From Paraescarpia echinospica (Eukaryota; Annelida; Polychaeta; Sabellida; Siboglinidae): a DNA stretch of 64,000 nt. This document shows positions 1 to 9,753 of this stretch, one piece after another (within the stretch, counting starts at the first letter, position 1; each line of letters opens with the position of its first letter). The notes under the pieces are model-generated. The model did no database searches and was not told the DNA's origin. It saw only the letters and a program-made list of their open reading frames with translations. The position numbers and the translations under genes were made by a program. The stretch lies in the NCBI GenBank assembly GCA_020002185.1, contig CM034532.1:24836838-24900837 (forward strand). The letters run 5' to 3'.

Positions 1-1287
1 GGTGTGCCTCTGTTTACATACAATTATGTGTTATTTATTAATTGAATGTTTGCTAACTCTGATATTTCAGATTTATTAAATGTAGTATCCCACAATTTGA
101 CAATACGCTGTGGGTCGTTGTGGATGCTTTGACAGCCACAACTGAGCAATGGTGATATGATGTACAAAGGGAATTAGACTAGTTATTAAATTCATTATGG
201 TGTTGAATCAGTTGGTAGCAGTTCTTAAATGTTAGTCAGCCGAGATGATAATAAATTGTTCCAAAGCATTTTCTTGGTTACATCATAATGTTATTTTTAC
301 CGAGGTAAATGTAGACACCGGTTCAAAGATGACAATTTGTCCAGAATGAAGAGATTCTCGTTTTTTTCTGGCAACATCTAAACACTGTTGGCTATGTAGG
401 CAGTATTAGGTTAACTGGTTTGTTGGCAATATGCTTTCACAATTAATCTTTCCAAACAGAAGGTACTAATGTATATATTTAGATGATTATTATCACAATG
501 CTGGATGGTAATTAGAGCAATTCAAACAATGATTTAGTAGCAACATTGTTTACCCTTTAATATTTGTTGGTCTAATAAATTATTTCATTCTTAAGATAAT
601 ATGAATTGTATATTACCAGGATAGCATCCCACATAATGTACAGTATGATGTATGCGTGTGTACGTACAAATAAACATTACGTAATGTGGGGGGTTTAGTT
701 TGGGGTAGGTACTAGGTAATGTTTAGCTTTGATGCATGTCCAAGTGCAGGTTTCAAACAATTAATAACGTGTTATTAATTACATTTTTTTTGGTTTATTT
801 GTCATTTTCAATAAGATACCGTTCGAAAATAGTCCCTAATCCTGCATTGTGTATATGAAGATGACACAATGCAATTAGCCTGAAATTAGAAGTATATAGT
901 AATATGTCTTAAAATAATTACCATGGGACAAGAGGAAGGTGGTGAATTTGAAATGGTAAAATTTTCGTAGCCTGACCCAAATACTTTTGTGTGAGTTATT
1001 TGTCTAACCATTTTGTTGAGTTGTGCAGTTTATAGCAAATATGTCCCAGTGTCGTGTGTGGCAGGTTCAAATCTTGCCTGTGTTCAGTATTCGAAACACA
1101 ACAGGTTGTGCACATACACTGATTCCATTCAACAACTTCAGCCGCATTTTATAACATCACCGAACTGCATGGCTATTTTATTTCCACCTATACTGGAAAC
1201 TGTAGACAACATTAGCATGACACTTTTAAATCACTAGTGGGTGCAATGATACAGTGTATACACTGCCTACACTGCCTGCTCGGCGTC
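1..1287 (+). repeat. Left arm of the giant inverted repeat
   Basis: AT-rich non-coding arm pairing with 4101-5389 with only scattered substitutions. It ends at the start of a GC-rich promoter-like block shared with 2315-2358. No gene is visible; short ORFs here are chance. Confidence 0.85.
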
Positions 1288-1319
1288 TTTTGCTGCTTCG
1301 TAGAGGAGAATAAAAGACG

Positions 1320-1545
1320 ATGAAAACGCCACACGTTGTTGTTCGCAGTTTTATTCCCTACCTAAAACGTCGCAAGTACGATAAGCGAACGCCGGGTTTC
1401 TTCAAAGAGGAATGGACCGGTCGCGGTATCATAGCGCTCTGCAGTAAGACCTACTACTGTTTCGGCGACGGCGGAGACAAGTACAGCACGAAGGGATTGA
1501 GTAAGCGTCAGAACGACATCGACAAGGACGTCTTGACTGTACCTC
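1320..1545 (+). pseudogene. Captured Polinton DNA polymerase 3' fragment, copy 1
   Basis: An ATG-led reading frame whose product matches the C-terminal part of the Polinton polymerase at about 15209-15390, including the block YDKRTP, the block EEW.GRGI and SKTYYCFG, then STKGLSKRQND. The tyrosine before STKGLS is a TAG stop in the local Polinton (15339-15341), so the donor was a different or older copy. It is preceded by a 44-bp leader (1275-1319) ending AATAAAAGACG, repeated before copies 2 and 3. After DIDKDV the frame runs into the minisatellite. No catalytic motif is included, so it cannot be a polymerase. Confidence 0.8.
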
Positions 1546-2250
1546 CTTACTGTATCTTCAACTGTCCACATACCTTCTGCATCTCCCGCTTGCATGTCGC
1601 TCAGTACCTCCTTACTATATCTTCAACTGTCCATATAACTTCTGCATATCCCGCTTACAGCTCGCTCTGTACCTCCTTACTGTATCTTCAACTGTCCACA
1701 TACCTTCTGCATCACTCGCTTGCATGTCGCTCAGTACCTCCTTACTGTATCTTCAACTGTTCATATAACTTCTGCATATCCCGTTTACAGCTCGCTCTGT
1801 ACCTCCTTACTGTATCTTCAACTGCCCACATACCTTCTGCATCTCCCGCTTGCATGTCGCTCAGTACCTCCTTTCTGTATTTTCAACTGTCCACATACCT
1901 TCTGCATATCCCATTTGCATGTCGCTCAGTACCTCCTTACTGTATCTTCAACTGTCCACATACCTACTACATCTGCCGCTATCATGTCGCTCTCTATCTC
2001 CTTACTGTATCTTCAACTGTCCACATACCTTCTGCATCTGCCGCTTGCATGTCGTTATCTACTTTCTTACTGTATCTTAAACTGTCCACATACCTTCTGC
2101 ATCTGCCGCGTGCATGTCGCGCTCTACCTTCTTACTGTATCTTCAACTGTCCGCATACCTTCTGCATCTGCCGCTTACATGTCGCACAGTACCTCCTTAC
2201 TGTATCTTCATCTGTCCACATACCTTCTGCATCTCCCGCTTACTTGTCGC
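1540..2250 (+). repeat. 65-bp minisatellite, forward array
   Basis: About eleven tandem units; the block ACTGTCCACA recurs at 1561, 1626, 1691, 1756 and 1821, exactly 65 bases apart. Because 65 is not a multiple of three, the translation cycles through three frames, and all three forward frames are largely open, giving Leu/Tyr/Cys/His-rich repeats. These ORFs are best read as a by-product of the repeat unit. Confidence 0.9.
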
Positions 2251-2358
2251 TCACACATGCACGCACCCATGCACCCACCCACCGTCGCCATCCCCACCAC
2301 CCTCGCCGCCGCCTCTGCTCGGCGTCTTTTGCTGCTTCGTAGAGGAGAATAAAAGACG

Positions 2359-2577
2359 ATGAAAACGCCACACGCTGTTGTTCGCAGTTTTATTCCCTAC
2401 CTAAAACGTCGCAAGTACGATAAGCGAACGCCGGGTCTCTTCAAAGAGGAATGGACCGGTCGCGGTATCATAGCGCTCTGCAGTAAGACCTATTACTATT
2501 TCGGCGACGGCGGAGACAAGAACAGCACGAAGGGATTGAGTAAGCGTCAGAACGACATCGACAATGACGTCTTGCTC
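2359..2577 (+). pseudogene. Captured Polinton DNA polymerase 3' fragment, copy 2
   Basis: Second forward copy of the fragment at 1320-1545, with the same upstream leader (2315-2358) and ATG. It differs by a few substitutions and again runs directly into the 65-bp repeat. Confidence 0.8.
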
Positions 2578-3310
2578 TCTACCTCCTTAGTGTATCTTCA
2601 ACTGTCCACATACCTTCTGCATCTCCCGCTTGCATGTCGCTCAGTACCTCCTTACTGTATCTTCAACTGTCCATATAACTTCTGCATATCCCGCTTACAG
2701 CTCGCTCTGTACCTTCGGGGAAGGGCGGCGCGCGCGCGCGGGTGGGGACGGCGACGGTGGGTGGGTGCATGGGTGCGTGCATGTGTGAGCGACATGTAAG
2801 CGGGAGATGCAGAAGGTATGTGGACAGATGAAGATACAGTTAGGAGGTACTGAACGACATGTAAGCGGCAGATGCAGAAGGTATGTGGACAGTTGAAGAT
2901 ACAGTAAGAAGGTAGAGAGCGACATGCAAGCGGGAGATGCAGAATGTATGTGGACAGTTGAAGATACCGTAAGAAAGTAGATAGCGACATGCAAGCGGCA
3001 GTTGCAGAAGGTATGTGGACAGTTGAAGATACAGTAAGGAGGTAGAGAGCGACATGCTAGCGGCAGATGTAGAAGATATGTGGACAGTTGAAAATACAGT
3101 AAGGAGGTACTGAGCGACATGCAAGCGGGAGATGCAGAAAGTATGTGGACAGTTGAAGATACAATAAGGAGGTACAGAGCGAGCTGTAAACGGGATATGC
3201 AGAAGTTATATGGACAGTTGAAGATACAGTAAGGAGGTACTGAGCGACATGCAACCGGGAGATGCAGAAGGTATGTGGACAGTTGAAGATACAGTAAGGA
3301 GGTAGAGAGC
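2578..3310. repeat. 65-bp minisatellite meeting head to head
   Basis: About two forward units (2578-2715) run into a GC-rich junction (about 2716-2780, with alternating CG), after which the same unit continues in reverse orientation to 3310. The junction is the symmetry centre of the element and also appears at 3560-3635. Confidence 0.85.
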
Positions 3311-3525
3311 AAGACGTCCTTGTCGATGTCGTTCTGACGCTTACTCAATCCCTTCGTGCTGTTCTTGTCTCCGCCGTAGCCGAAACAGTAGTAGGTCTTA
3401 CTGTAGAGCGCTATGATACCGCGACCGGTCCATTCCTCTTTGAAGAGACCCGGCGTTCGCTTATCGTACTTGCGACGTTTTAGGTAGGGAATAAAACTGC
3501 GAACAACAACGTGTGGCGTTTTCAT
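3308..3525 (-). pseudogene. Captured Polinton DNA polymerase 3' fragment, copy 3
   Basis: Reverse-strand copy of the fragments at 1320 and 2359, starting with ATG at 3525 and preceded by the same leader (3526-3570). It runs into reverse-orientation 65-bp units at 3310. Confidence 0.8.
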
Positions 3526-3634
3526 CGTCTTTTATTCTCCTCTACGAAGCAGCAAAAGACGCCGAGCAGAGGCGGCGGCGAGGGCGGGTGGGGACGGCGA
3601 CGGTGGGTGGGTGCATGGATGCGTGCATGTGTGA

Positions 3635-3915
3635 GCGACATGTAAGCGGGAGATGCAGAAGGTATGTGGACAGATGAAGATACAGTAAGGAGGTACTGAG
3701 CGACATGTAAGCGGCAGATGCAGAAGGTATGTGGACAGTTGAAGATACAGTAAGAAGATAGAGCGCGACATGCACGCGGCAGATGCAGAAGGTATGTGGA
3801 CAGTTTAAGATACAGTAAGAAAGTAGATAACGACATGCAAGCGGCAGATGCAGAAGGTATGTGGACAGTTGAAGATACAGTAAGGAGATAGAGAGCGACA
3901 TGATAGCGGCAGATG
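3635..3915 (-). repeat. 65-bp minisatellite, reverse array
   Basis: About four reverse-orientation units of the same 65-bp repeat, ending abruptly at 3915 in unrelated AT-rich sequence. Confidence 0.85.
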
Positions 3916-4100
3916 CCTTTTTAACATTAACTCGATAATATTTACAAAGTCTACTATTTTTTCCCTTTGCTAAATACATTTTTTAATCTATTTACAGTTC
4001 GTCGCCGTCCCTAACCACTCCATTCCCGGCGATCTCTATCTCTAACCCACTGGATACTGCTCCTAGCGGCAGGAGTTGCTTCCCAGTCAGGCGTGTGAGA
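3915..4100 (+). other. Linker shared with the Polinton-like remnant at 24.9 kb
   Basis: The block CCTTTTTAACATTAACTCG with a following pyrimidine-rich TTTACAG and TTCGTCGCCG is shared with 24863-24916. The TTTACAG context resembles a 3' splice acceptor. The rest (about 4020-4100) is not recognised. Confidence 0.55.
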
Positions 4101-5389
4101 GACGCCGAGCAGGCAGTGTAGGCAGTGTATACACTGTATCATTGGACCCACTGGTAATTTTAAAGTGTCATGCTAATGTTGTCTACAGTTTCCCGTATAG
4201 GTGGAAATAAAATATCCATGCAATTCGGTGATGTTATAAAATGTGGCTGAAGTTGTTGAATGGAATCAGTGTATGTGCACAACCTGTTGTGTTTTGAATA
4301 CTGAACAAAGGCAAGATCTGAACCTGCCACACACGACACTGGGACATATTTGCTATAAACTGCACAACTCAACAAAATTGTTAGACAATAACTCACACAA
4401 AAGTATTTGGGTTAGGCTACGAAAATTTTACCATTTCAAATTCACCACCTTCCTCTTGTCCCATGGTAATTATTTTAAGACATATTACTATATACTTCTA
4501 ATTTCAGGCTAATTGCATTGTGCCATCTTCGTATACACAATGCAGGATTAGGGACTATTTACGAACGGTATCTTATTGAAAATTACAAATACACCAACAA
4601 AAATGTAATTAATAACACATGTTATTAATTGTTTGAAACCTGCACTTGGACTTGCATCAAAGCTAAACATTACCTAGTACCTACCCCAAACTAAACCCCC
4701 CACATTACGTAATGTTCATTTGTACGTACACACGCATACATCATAATGTACATTATGTGGGATGCTATCCTGGTAATATACAATTCATATTATCTTAAGA
4801 GTGAAATAATTTATTAGACCAACAAATATTACAGGGTAAACAATGTTGCTACTAAATCATTGTTTGAATTGCTCTAATTACCATCCAGCATTGTGATAAT
4901 AATCATATAAATATATACATTAGTACCTTCTGTTTGGAAAGATTAATTGTGAAAGCATATTGCTGACAAACCAGTTAACCTAATACTGCCTACATAGCCA
5001 ACAGTGTTTAGATGTTGCCAGAAAAAATCGAGAATCTCTTCATTCTGGACAAATTGTCATCCTTGAACCGGTGTCTACATTTACCTCGGTAAAAATAACA
5101 TTATTATGTAACCAAGAAAATGCTTTGGAACAATTTATTACCATCTCGGCTGACTAACATTTAAGAACTGCTACCAACTGATTCAACACCAGATTGAATT
5201 TAATAACTAGTATCATTCCCTTTGTACATCATATCACCATTGCTCAGTTGTGGCTGTCAAAGCATCCACAACGACCCACAGCGTATTGTCAAATTGTGGG
5301 ATACTACATTTAATAAATCTGAAATATCAGAGTTAGCAAACATTCAATTGATAAATAACACATAATTGTATGTAAACAGAGGCACACCA
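4101..5389 (-). repeat. Right arm of the giant inverted repeat
   Basis: Reverse complement of 1-1287. It ends at GGCACACC (5389), after which unrelated host-like sequence runs to the Polinton target site at 5640. That flank (5390-5639) shows no gene. Confidence 0.85.
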
Positions 5390-5639
5390 CCTTCATCGAA
5401 GGCTACAACATGCATTCTAAAAATTGATTAGTTTGATTTACAAATTAATCGTTAAGTGGCACAGCAGTTATACTGATGCATGGAAATGCCAGGTATTTCC
5501 TTACTGGGACAATGGCACCAGCCCAGACATTCCAAGTTGACAATCTAATAGCGGGAGATCTCCCCCATATGAGGCATTTGAAAATGGGAGTTTTGTTCGA
5601 ACATTTGACAGTTTCTTTTTGGTAGCTCCATTTTCGAAA

Positions 5640-5645
5640 TGTTTA
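5640..5645. repeat. Polinton target-site duplication, left copy
   Basis: TGTTTA immediately before the left terminus. The identical hexamer follows the right terminus at 23631-23636. Six bases is the duplication length known for Polinton integrases. Confidence 0.92.
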
Positions 5646-5925
5646 AGTAGTAAGGAGGTTGTCGGCAACACTGGTCATGACCCCAGATCAAAGGCTTTTT
5701 CGCTTTTTATAAGTAGAATTCCTACGTTTTTTAGCAGTAATGTTTGACTCGAATGTGTCCAAAAAAAAGTGATTGATGGGTTTCCTTAGAAAGAGTGTGT
5801 CGACATCTAGTGACTAATCAGGTACTAATTAGGTAAATAATTAGGGTAATTAAGTACTAATTAGTAACAATCGAGTAGCGCATTCACTAGAGGGCAGCAC
5901 TAGCAATGAGCTAAAAATAGTAATT
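5646..5925 (+). repeat. Polinton left terminal inverted repeat
   Basis: It pairs with 23394-23630 over about 235-280 bases; the outer 190 are nearly identical. The left copy has extra sequence around 5830-5880. Its inner half, rich in TAATTA, is partly duplicated again at about 5935-6045. Beginning AGTAGTAAGG is consistent with Polinton termini, where the covalently linked terminal protein primes replication. Confidence 0.92.
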
Positions 5926-6066
5926 AGTCATTTAGTGACTAATTAGGGTAATTAAGTACTAATTAGTAATAAGTGAGTAGTGCAATTATTGGAGGAGAAC
6001 GTTAGCAATAACTAAAAATAGTAATTATCAACTAATTAGTATGAATTAGGTATACGGGAATGTGGG

Positions 6067-6104
6067 GAAGGTTCTAGAAGCTTCTAGAACCTTCTAGAAG
6101 CTTC
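6067..6104. promoter_or_regulatory. Eight-unit heat-shock-element array
   Basis: GAA at 6067, TTC 6072, GAA 6077, TTC 6082, GAA 6087, TTC 6092, GAA 6097 and TTC 6102: eight alternating half-sites at exact 5-bp spacing. The metazoan heat shock factor trimer binds nGAAn units in alternating orientation, and three or more suffice. The array lies about 140 bp inside the left terminus. It is also a strong palindrome, so a structural role is an alternative. Confidence 0.75.
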
Positions 6105-6109
6105 TAGGC

Positions 6110-6735
6110 TGTAACGTTGTGCAGTGGCGTGCCTGGTGGATCAGCGAGGTTAATCGGACGCATTAGTTTGCGCGTCGTTGTGCCTGGCGGACTGGAGATC
6201 AGCGAGGTTAATCGGGTGGCCTAGTTTTCACGACACACTGGCGAATGGGGTATCGTATGTCGGCGTGCGCTGTCAGAGTTTATGCAGTAAGTGTATGAGC
6301 GTTGAGCGGTGTTTGTAGGAAGGCCGGAGAAATGTTTATTTCGGCTGTCAGCTGGCCGTGCGCCAGTATGCGCGGCGTTATAGGCAGGCGTTCGGTAACA
6401 GCTGATGATTGGTAGCAGCTGATACGCGTGCATTGGCGCTGGAGACAGTTATAGCAGCTGGGGGCCGGAGCTGTCAGAATAAGCTGGCTGTGTGCAGCGA
6501 CGAATGTGCGTTAATTGGAATATAGATACGCGTGCATTAGGTTTGTGGCGTTGGAGACCGCTGGGGGCCAGTGTATTGGCTGTCAGAGCTGGCTGTGTGC
6601 AGTGACGAATGTGCGTTAGTTGGAATATAGGCAGCAGTGCATTAGTTGGAATGGTGTTATGCGTGCATGAGTTGGAATGCTGGTGGCGCGTATTATGCGA
6701 AAAGAAACACAGAAACAACAAACGGTGAGATATAA
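6110..6735. repeat. Degenerate tandem repeats near the Polinton left end
   Basis: Short duplicated blocks: GATCAGCGAGGTTAATCGG at about 6140 and 6197; CTGGCTGTGTGCAG..GACGAATGTGCGTTA at about 6482 and 6590; GTGCATTAG/GTGCATGAG with TTGGAAT several times. The small ORFs are not convincing genes. Confidence 0.6.
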
Positions 6736-6737
6736 AT

Positions 6738-6743
6738 TTTATT
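6738..6743 (-). terminator. Polyadenylation signal AATAAA (minus strand)
   Basis: AATAAA read on the minus strand, two bases after the TAA stop (6747-6745) of the proline-rich gene. The context AATAAAA..TCACCGT recurs after the related exon at about 24280 and 24650. Confidence 0.6.
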
Positions 6744-6744
6744 G

Positions 6745-7238
6745 TTATGAAGATGGGGGCGGCGGAAATCGTTGATGGGGGTGATGATCGGGTGGTGGTG
6801 GTCCGAATCCGTGGCGACCGGGTGGTGGTAGAGGAAAACTTAAATGCACGGAAAGGTGGGTTGGTATGGGTGGAGCGAATGATGGGGCGAGTACACGAGG
6901 CTTTGGGAATATTGACGCAAATGAGAATGGTTGGGTGAAAGTGTCTTCTTCTGGTTCGGGGGTGACTGGCTGGGGGGTGACTGGTTGGGGGTTGTCTGCA
7001 GGTTCGCGGTTGAAATCGAGAAATAATAATAGTTCATCGTCGTTGTCGGTGTCGCTGTCGCTGATTTGTGGTTCGGTGTGTGGTCTTGGCTCGACGGCTA
7101 AGGTTGGGCGGCGTGAAGGTGGTGTTGATTTGAAGATGATTTGTCGATGTGCAGGCTCCACGAAGTGTACGACAACGCCCCGGCCTATGGCGTACGTCCG
7201 ATGAACTAGTTCTGGTGCGATGACGTATAGGTGCGTTC
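6745..7238 (-). CDS. Acidic/proline-rich Polinton protein, probable terminal exon
   Basis: An open frame with no in-frame ATG near its start. Upstream on the minus strand lies a textbook acceptor, a pyrimidine tract followed by CCCCACAG at about 7239, so the coding segment is probably a 3' exon joined to an unseen 5' exon. The product has a hydrophobic start, an acidic Ser/Asp stretch mid-way and a Pro-rich C terminus with RHGFG. RHGFG recurs at about 24530 and RRGFG at about 25205 in the remnant beyond the Polinton, which supports a real, conserved gene. Function is unknown; no enzymatic domain is visible. The acceptor exon is duplicated at 7439-7475. Confidence 0.5.
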
Positions 7239-7676
7239 TGTGGGGAGAAGAAAAGTGTTATTAATTATCGGTAGTGTGACGTCGGCGACGACCAAGGTAC
7301 AATGTACCACCAGGCCTATCTGCGCGCGGGGTTCGGTCAACTAAAATCATATCGGTAGGGCGTAAGCGTATTCTCGTCGGCTGTATAAACCCATTCCGGC
7401 GAGAGGGGTGCGCAAGGGTTAGCGCCCGCCCTATCTGGAGAACTAGTTCTGGTGCGATGACGTATAGGTGCGTTCTGTGGGGAGAAGGAAAGTGTTATTA
7501 AGTGTCGGTAGTGTGACGACGGCGCCGACCAAGGTACAATGTACCCCCAGGCCTATCTGTGCGCGGGGTTCGGTCAACTAAAATCATATCGGTAGGGCGT
7601 AAATGTATTCTCGACGGCTGAATAAAGCCATTTCGTTGAGAGAGGCGCGCAAGGGTTTGCCCCCGCCCTATATGGA
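7203..7676. repeat. 237-bp tandem duplication carrying splice acceptors
   Basis: GAACTAGTTCTGG starts at 7203 and again at 7440, with similar sequence across both units. Each unit carries the minus-strand acceptor and first exon bases of the proline-rich gene. Confidence 0.8.
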
Positions 7677-7779
7677 GTGTATCAAACCCGGCGATGTTTC
7701 GTCTGCAAGTATGAAAAGTATTAAAGTAATGGTGCGTCTGTTTTAGTGGGGCCTAAAAAAAGCAGTATTCATTAAGTCT

Positions 7780-8170
7780 GTAACGGGGCGTTTGTAAATA
7801 GCCTTTTATTGGGGCGCACGTTAGCCTGGAAAAGCAGCTATAGTGTTCATCAAAGTCCGTAATAGGGCGTCTGTAAATAAAGGTATATTTTGAAAAAGAA
7901 AGCGGTCTGTAAATTGGAAGAGTTATTTAGTTAGTCTGGAAAAGCATAGAGTTCATCAAAGTCCGTAATAGGGCGTCTGTAAATAAAGGTATATTTTAAA
8001 AAAGAAAGCGGTCTGTAAATTGGAAGCGTTATTTAGTTAGTATCGTTGAACGTACCTTTCTCCGGGGCGTTGGGGTCGGGGTCAGGGAGGCGCACTATTC
8101 CCGGCGGCTTGGGGAGGCGGCAGCGGCGGCGCACTATATTCGGCGGCTTGGGGAGGCGGCGCACTGTAAA
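7780..8170. repeat. Tandem repeats, intergenic
   Basis: Two similar units of about 120 bp (GTCCGTAATAGGGCGTCTG at about 7855 and 7962), then GC-rich GGCGGCTTGGGGAGGCGG repeats at 8100-8160. From 8171 to 8700 I see no gene; TATATATAA at about 8434 could be a promoter. Confidence 0.6.
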
Positions 8171-8703
8171 CAAAAACAAAACAAAATTAGTTAATTAGTG
8201 TACGTTGTAAAAGAAAGCAGTAATGTGAGGAAAGCAGGTTAGTTGAGTTAGGAAAACGTACCTGTTTTGTGTTTGTCGGGCGGTCGATTCATTGGCCGCA
8301 TAATTGTGCACTTGATCGTTCGGCTCCATCGTGAGAAATGAATTGCGCAGTTGTTGCGCAATTGTTTTGCGCGCGGTAACGTGTAGCGGCCTAGACACGT
8401 ACGCCGTAGCCTTACATAAGGGGCTGACATCACTGTATATATAACGCGCTTATGTAACTGTTTGTAAGTGCCTAAAACGGCAGTTAAAGGTGACATGCGC
8501 GAAAACTAAGCGGTCTATAATATTCAGTGGGGACTAGAGAATCGTATGGTAAACTTATATTAGAAAATAAAAGCGGCGTTCTGTTTGTGCACTAGGCTGA
8601 CCGAGAGGTTTTTTTCAGTTTTAGTAACCTTGTAAGAGTCAGGTGTTTTGCGGCGCGCGTGCGGGCGTTCACGGGGGCCGCGTGCGGGCCGCGTGCAAAG
8701 CGC

Positions 8704-8711
8704 TTATATAG
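8704..8711 (+). promoter_or_regulatory. TATA-like box of the RPA-like gene
   Basis: TTATATAG about 100 bp before the ATG at 8807, in an otherwise GC-rich stretch. Similar TATA-like motifs precede the polymerase, the 114-aa ORF and NADAR, suggesting each transcription unit has its own TATA promoter. Confidence 0.45.
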
Positions 8712-8806
8712 TGGGCCGGGCGGAGAACGCCTATGTATCGTCGGTGTGGTGTTGTTACCGTTGCAGTAACTTTGTGTGTTGTTGCCGTTGCGGAACGTTG
8801 TTGATC

Positions 8807-9753
8807 ATGTCACCACCTGCTCACGGAGAGGCTCCAAAGAAGAGCAGCAAGTTGAAGGCGGCTCCAACAGTCGCGGTGGCGTCTGGCGGCAAAACGAAAC
8901 CTGCTTCGGAGGCCACCGCGAAGGAGCTTCCGACTGCCGACGTAGCGCCTACTAAGCCGGAGTCGTCTTTCGAGGCCGTGGTGAGTGCGGACGCACTGAC
9001 GTCCGAGGTATTGTTGAAAGAGATCGTGCTAGCCTGCGATAGCACGTATAAGATTATCACGCCCGTACCAATCGTTGGCGTGGCTTGGAAAAGTAAATGC
9101 ACGTACATCGGCTGTGCCGTTTGTAAGCGCAAAGTGCGAGGCCTTGAAAGCGGTAGTCGGGTGTGCACTGTACACGGTGTGCAGGCAAAGGCGAAGACGT
9201 ATTTTTCGGTGCGCGTCCTGGTGGAAGACGAAAATGACGCCGACGCTGAGGCCGCCATTTGGATCACGCTGTTCGACGAAGCGATATCGTCGATCGGCGA
9301 TTACGATGCCGAGCATGTGTCTGGCCTGTTGGCAGACCAGTTGCGCAGTAGCTTTGTGGAGAGCCTGGTTGGCACAGTCTTGGAGCTGACCGTGGACAAG
9401 GTCGTGTGGGGTGGTATACTGGACACGTATACTGTCCGTGATGTGCGGGTCGTGTCGAAGAAGGCGAGCGAACCCGACGTATACGCTGTTCACGCTTGAA
9501 TTACTAACGTTTGGTTATTGTTCTGTAGGACGTTGTAATTGCTGCTTTGGTTATTGTTCTGTAGGACGTTGTAATTGCTGCTGCTTTGCGTGGAATTCTC
9601 GATGCTGCTGACGAGTGCGCTCCCCCTGCCGAGAAGCGCGCTAAGAAGGAAACGACGCCGCCTCCTCGACCATGCTTCGCTGACGCCAACACTCCACCGC
9701 CGCCCTCGCTGACGAGAGAAGAAGCGATGCCGTACTGGTCGTGCGCCCCTTAG
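8807..9753 (+). CDS. RPA1-like single-stranded DNA-binding protein (probably spliced)
   Basis: The ATG at 8807 opens a 230-codon frame. A low-complexity Lys/Ala/Pro N terminus (about 60 residues) is followed by an OB fold resembling the C-terminal domain of replication protein A: TYIGC..C.RKV, then C..HG, then a beta-rich stretch ending in a FDE/IGDY segment. RPA-type proteins coat single strands exposed by the strand-displacing polymerase. The frame stops at 9497-9499, but a small intron is likely: donor GTATAC at 9479, branch-point TACTAAC at 9502-9508, acceptors ending 9528 and 9564. The second acceptor keeps phase and adds 62 residues with a basic KRAKKE patch, ending at TAG 9751-9753; the first leads to a stop after 11 codons. 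Zinc ligands are not certain. Confidence 0.65.

Larger units (their letters stand above)
1..5389. mobile_element. Giant inverted-repeat (foldback-like) composite element
   Basis: Positions 1-1287 and 4101-5389 are near-identical reverse complements; the first bases of the window match the complement of the bases ending at 5389. The core (1288-4100) contains three copies of a Polinton DNA polymerase 3' fragment, two forward and one reverse, each linked to 65-bp minisatellite arrays, and a linker shared with 24863-24930. No transposase is visible. The left limit cannot be seen because the arm starts at the window edge, so no target duplication can be tested. It looks like a non-autonomous foldback element that captured viral DNA; an assembly-made palindrome is the alternative. 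Confidence 0.75.

Noticed and set aside
1050..1085. tRNA-like T-arm (GGCAGGTTCAAATCTTGCC)
   Set aside because: No acceptor stem, anticodon arm or A box at the right spacing; also present in the other arm only as part of the inverted repeat.
1013..1237. 74-aa ORF in the left arm
   Set aside because: No motif, AT-rich non-coding context, and its counterpart in the right arm is no better conserved as protein.
6221..6721. Minus-strand ORFs of 70 and 90 aa near the Polinton left end
   Set aside because: They lie over internal tandem repeats and show no conserved motif.
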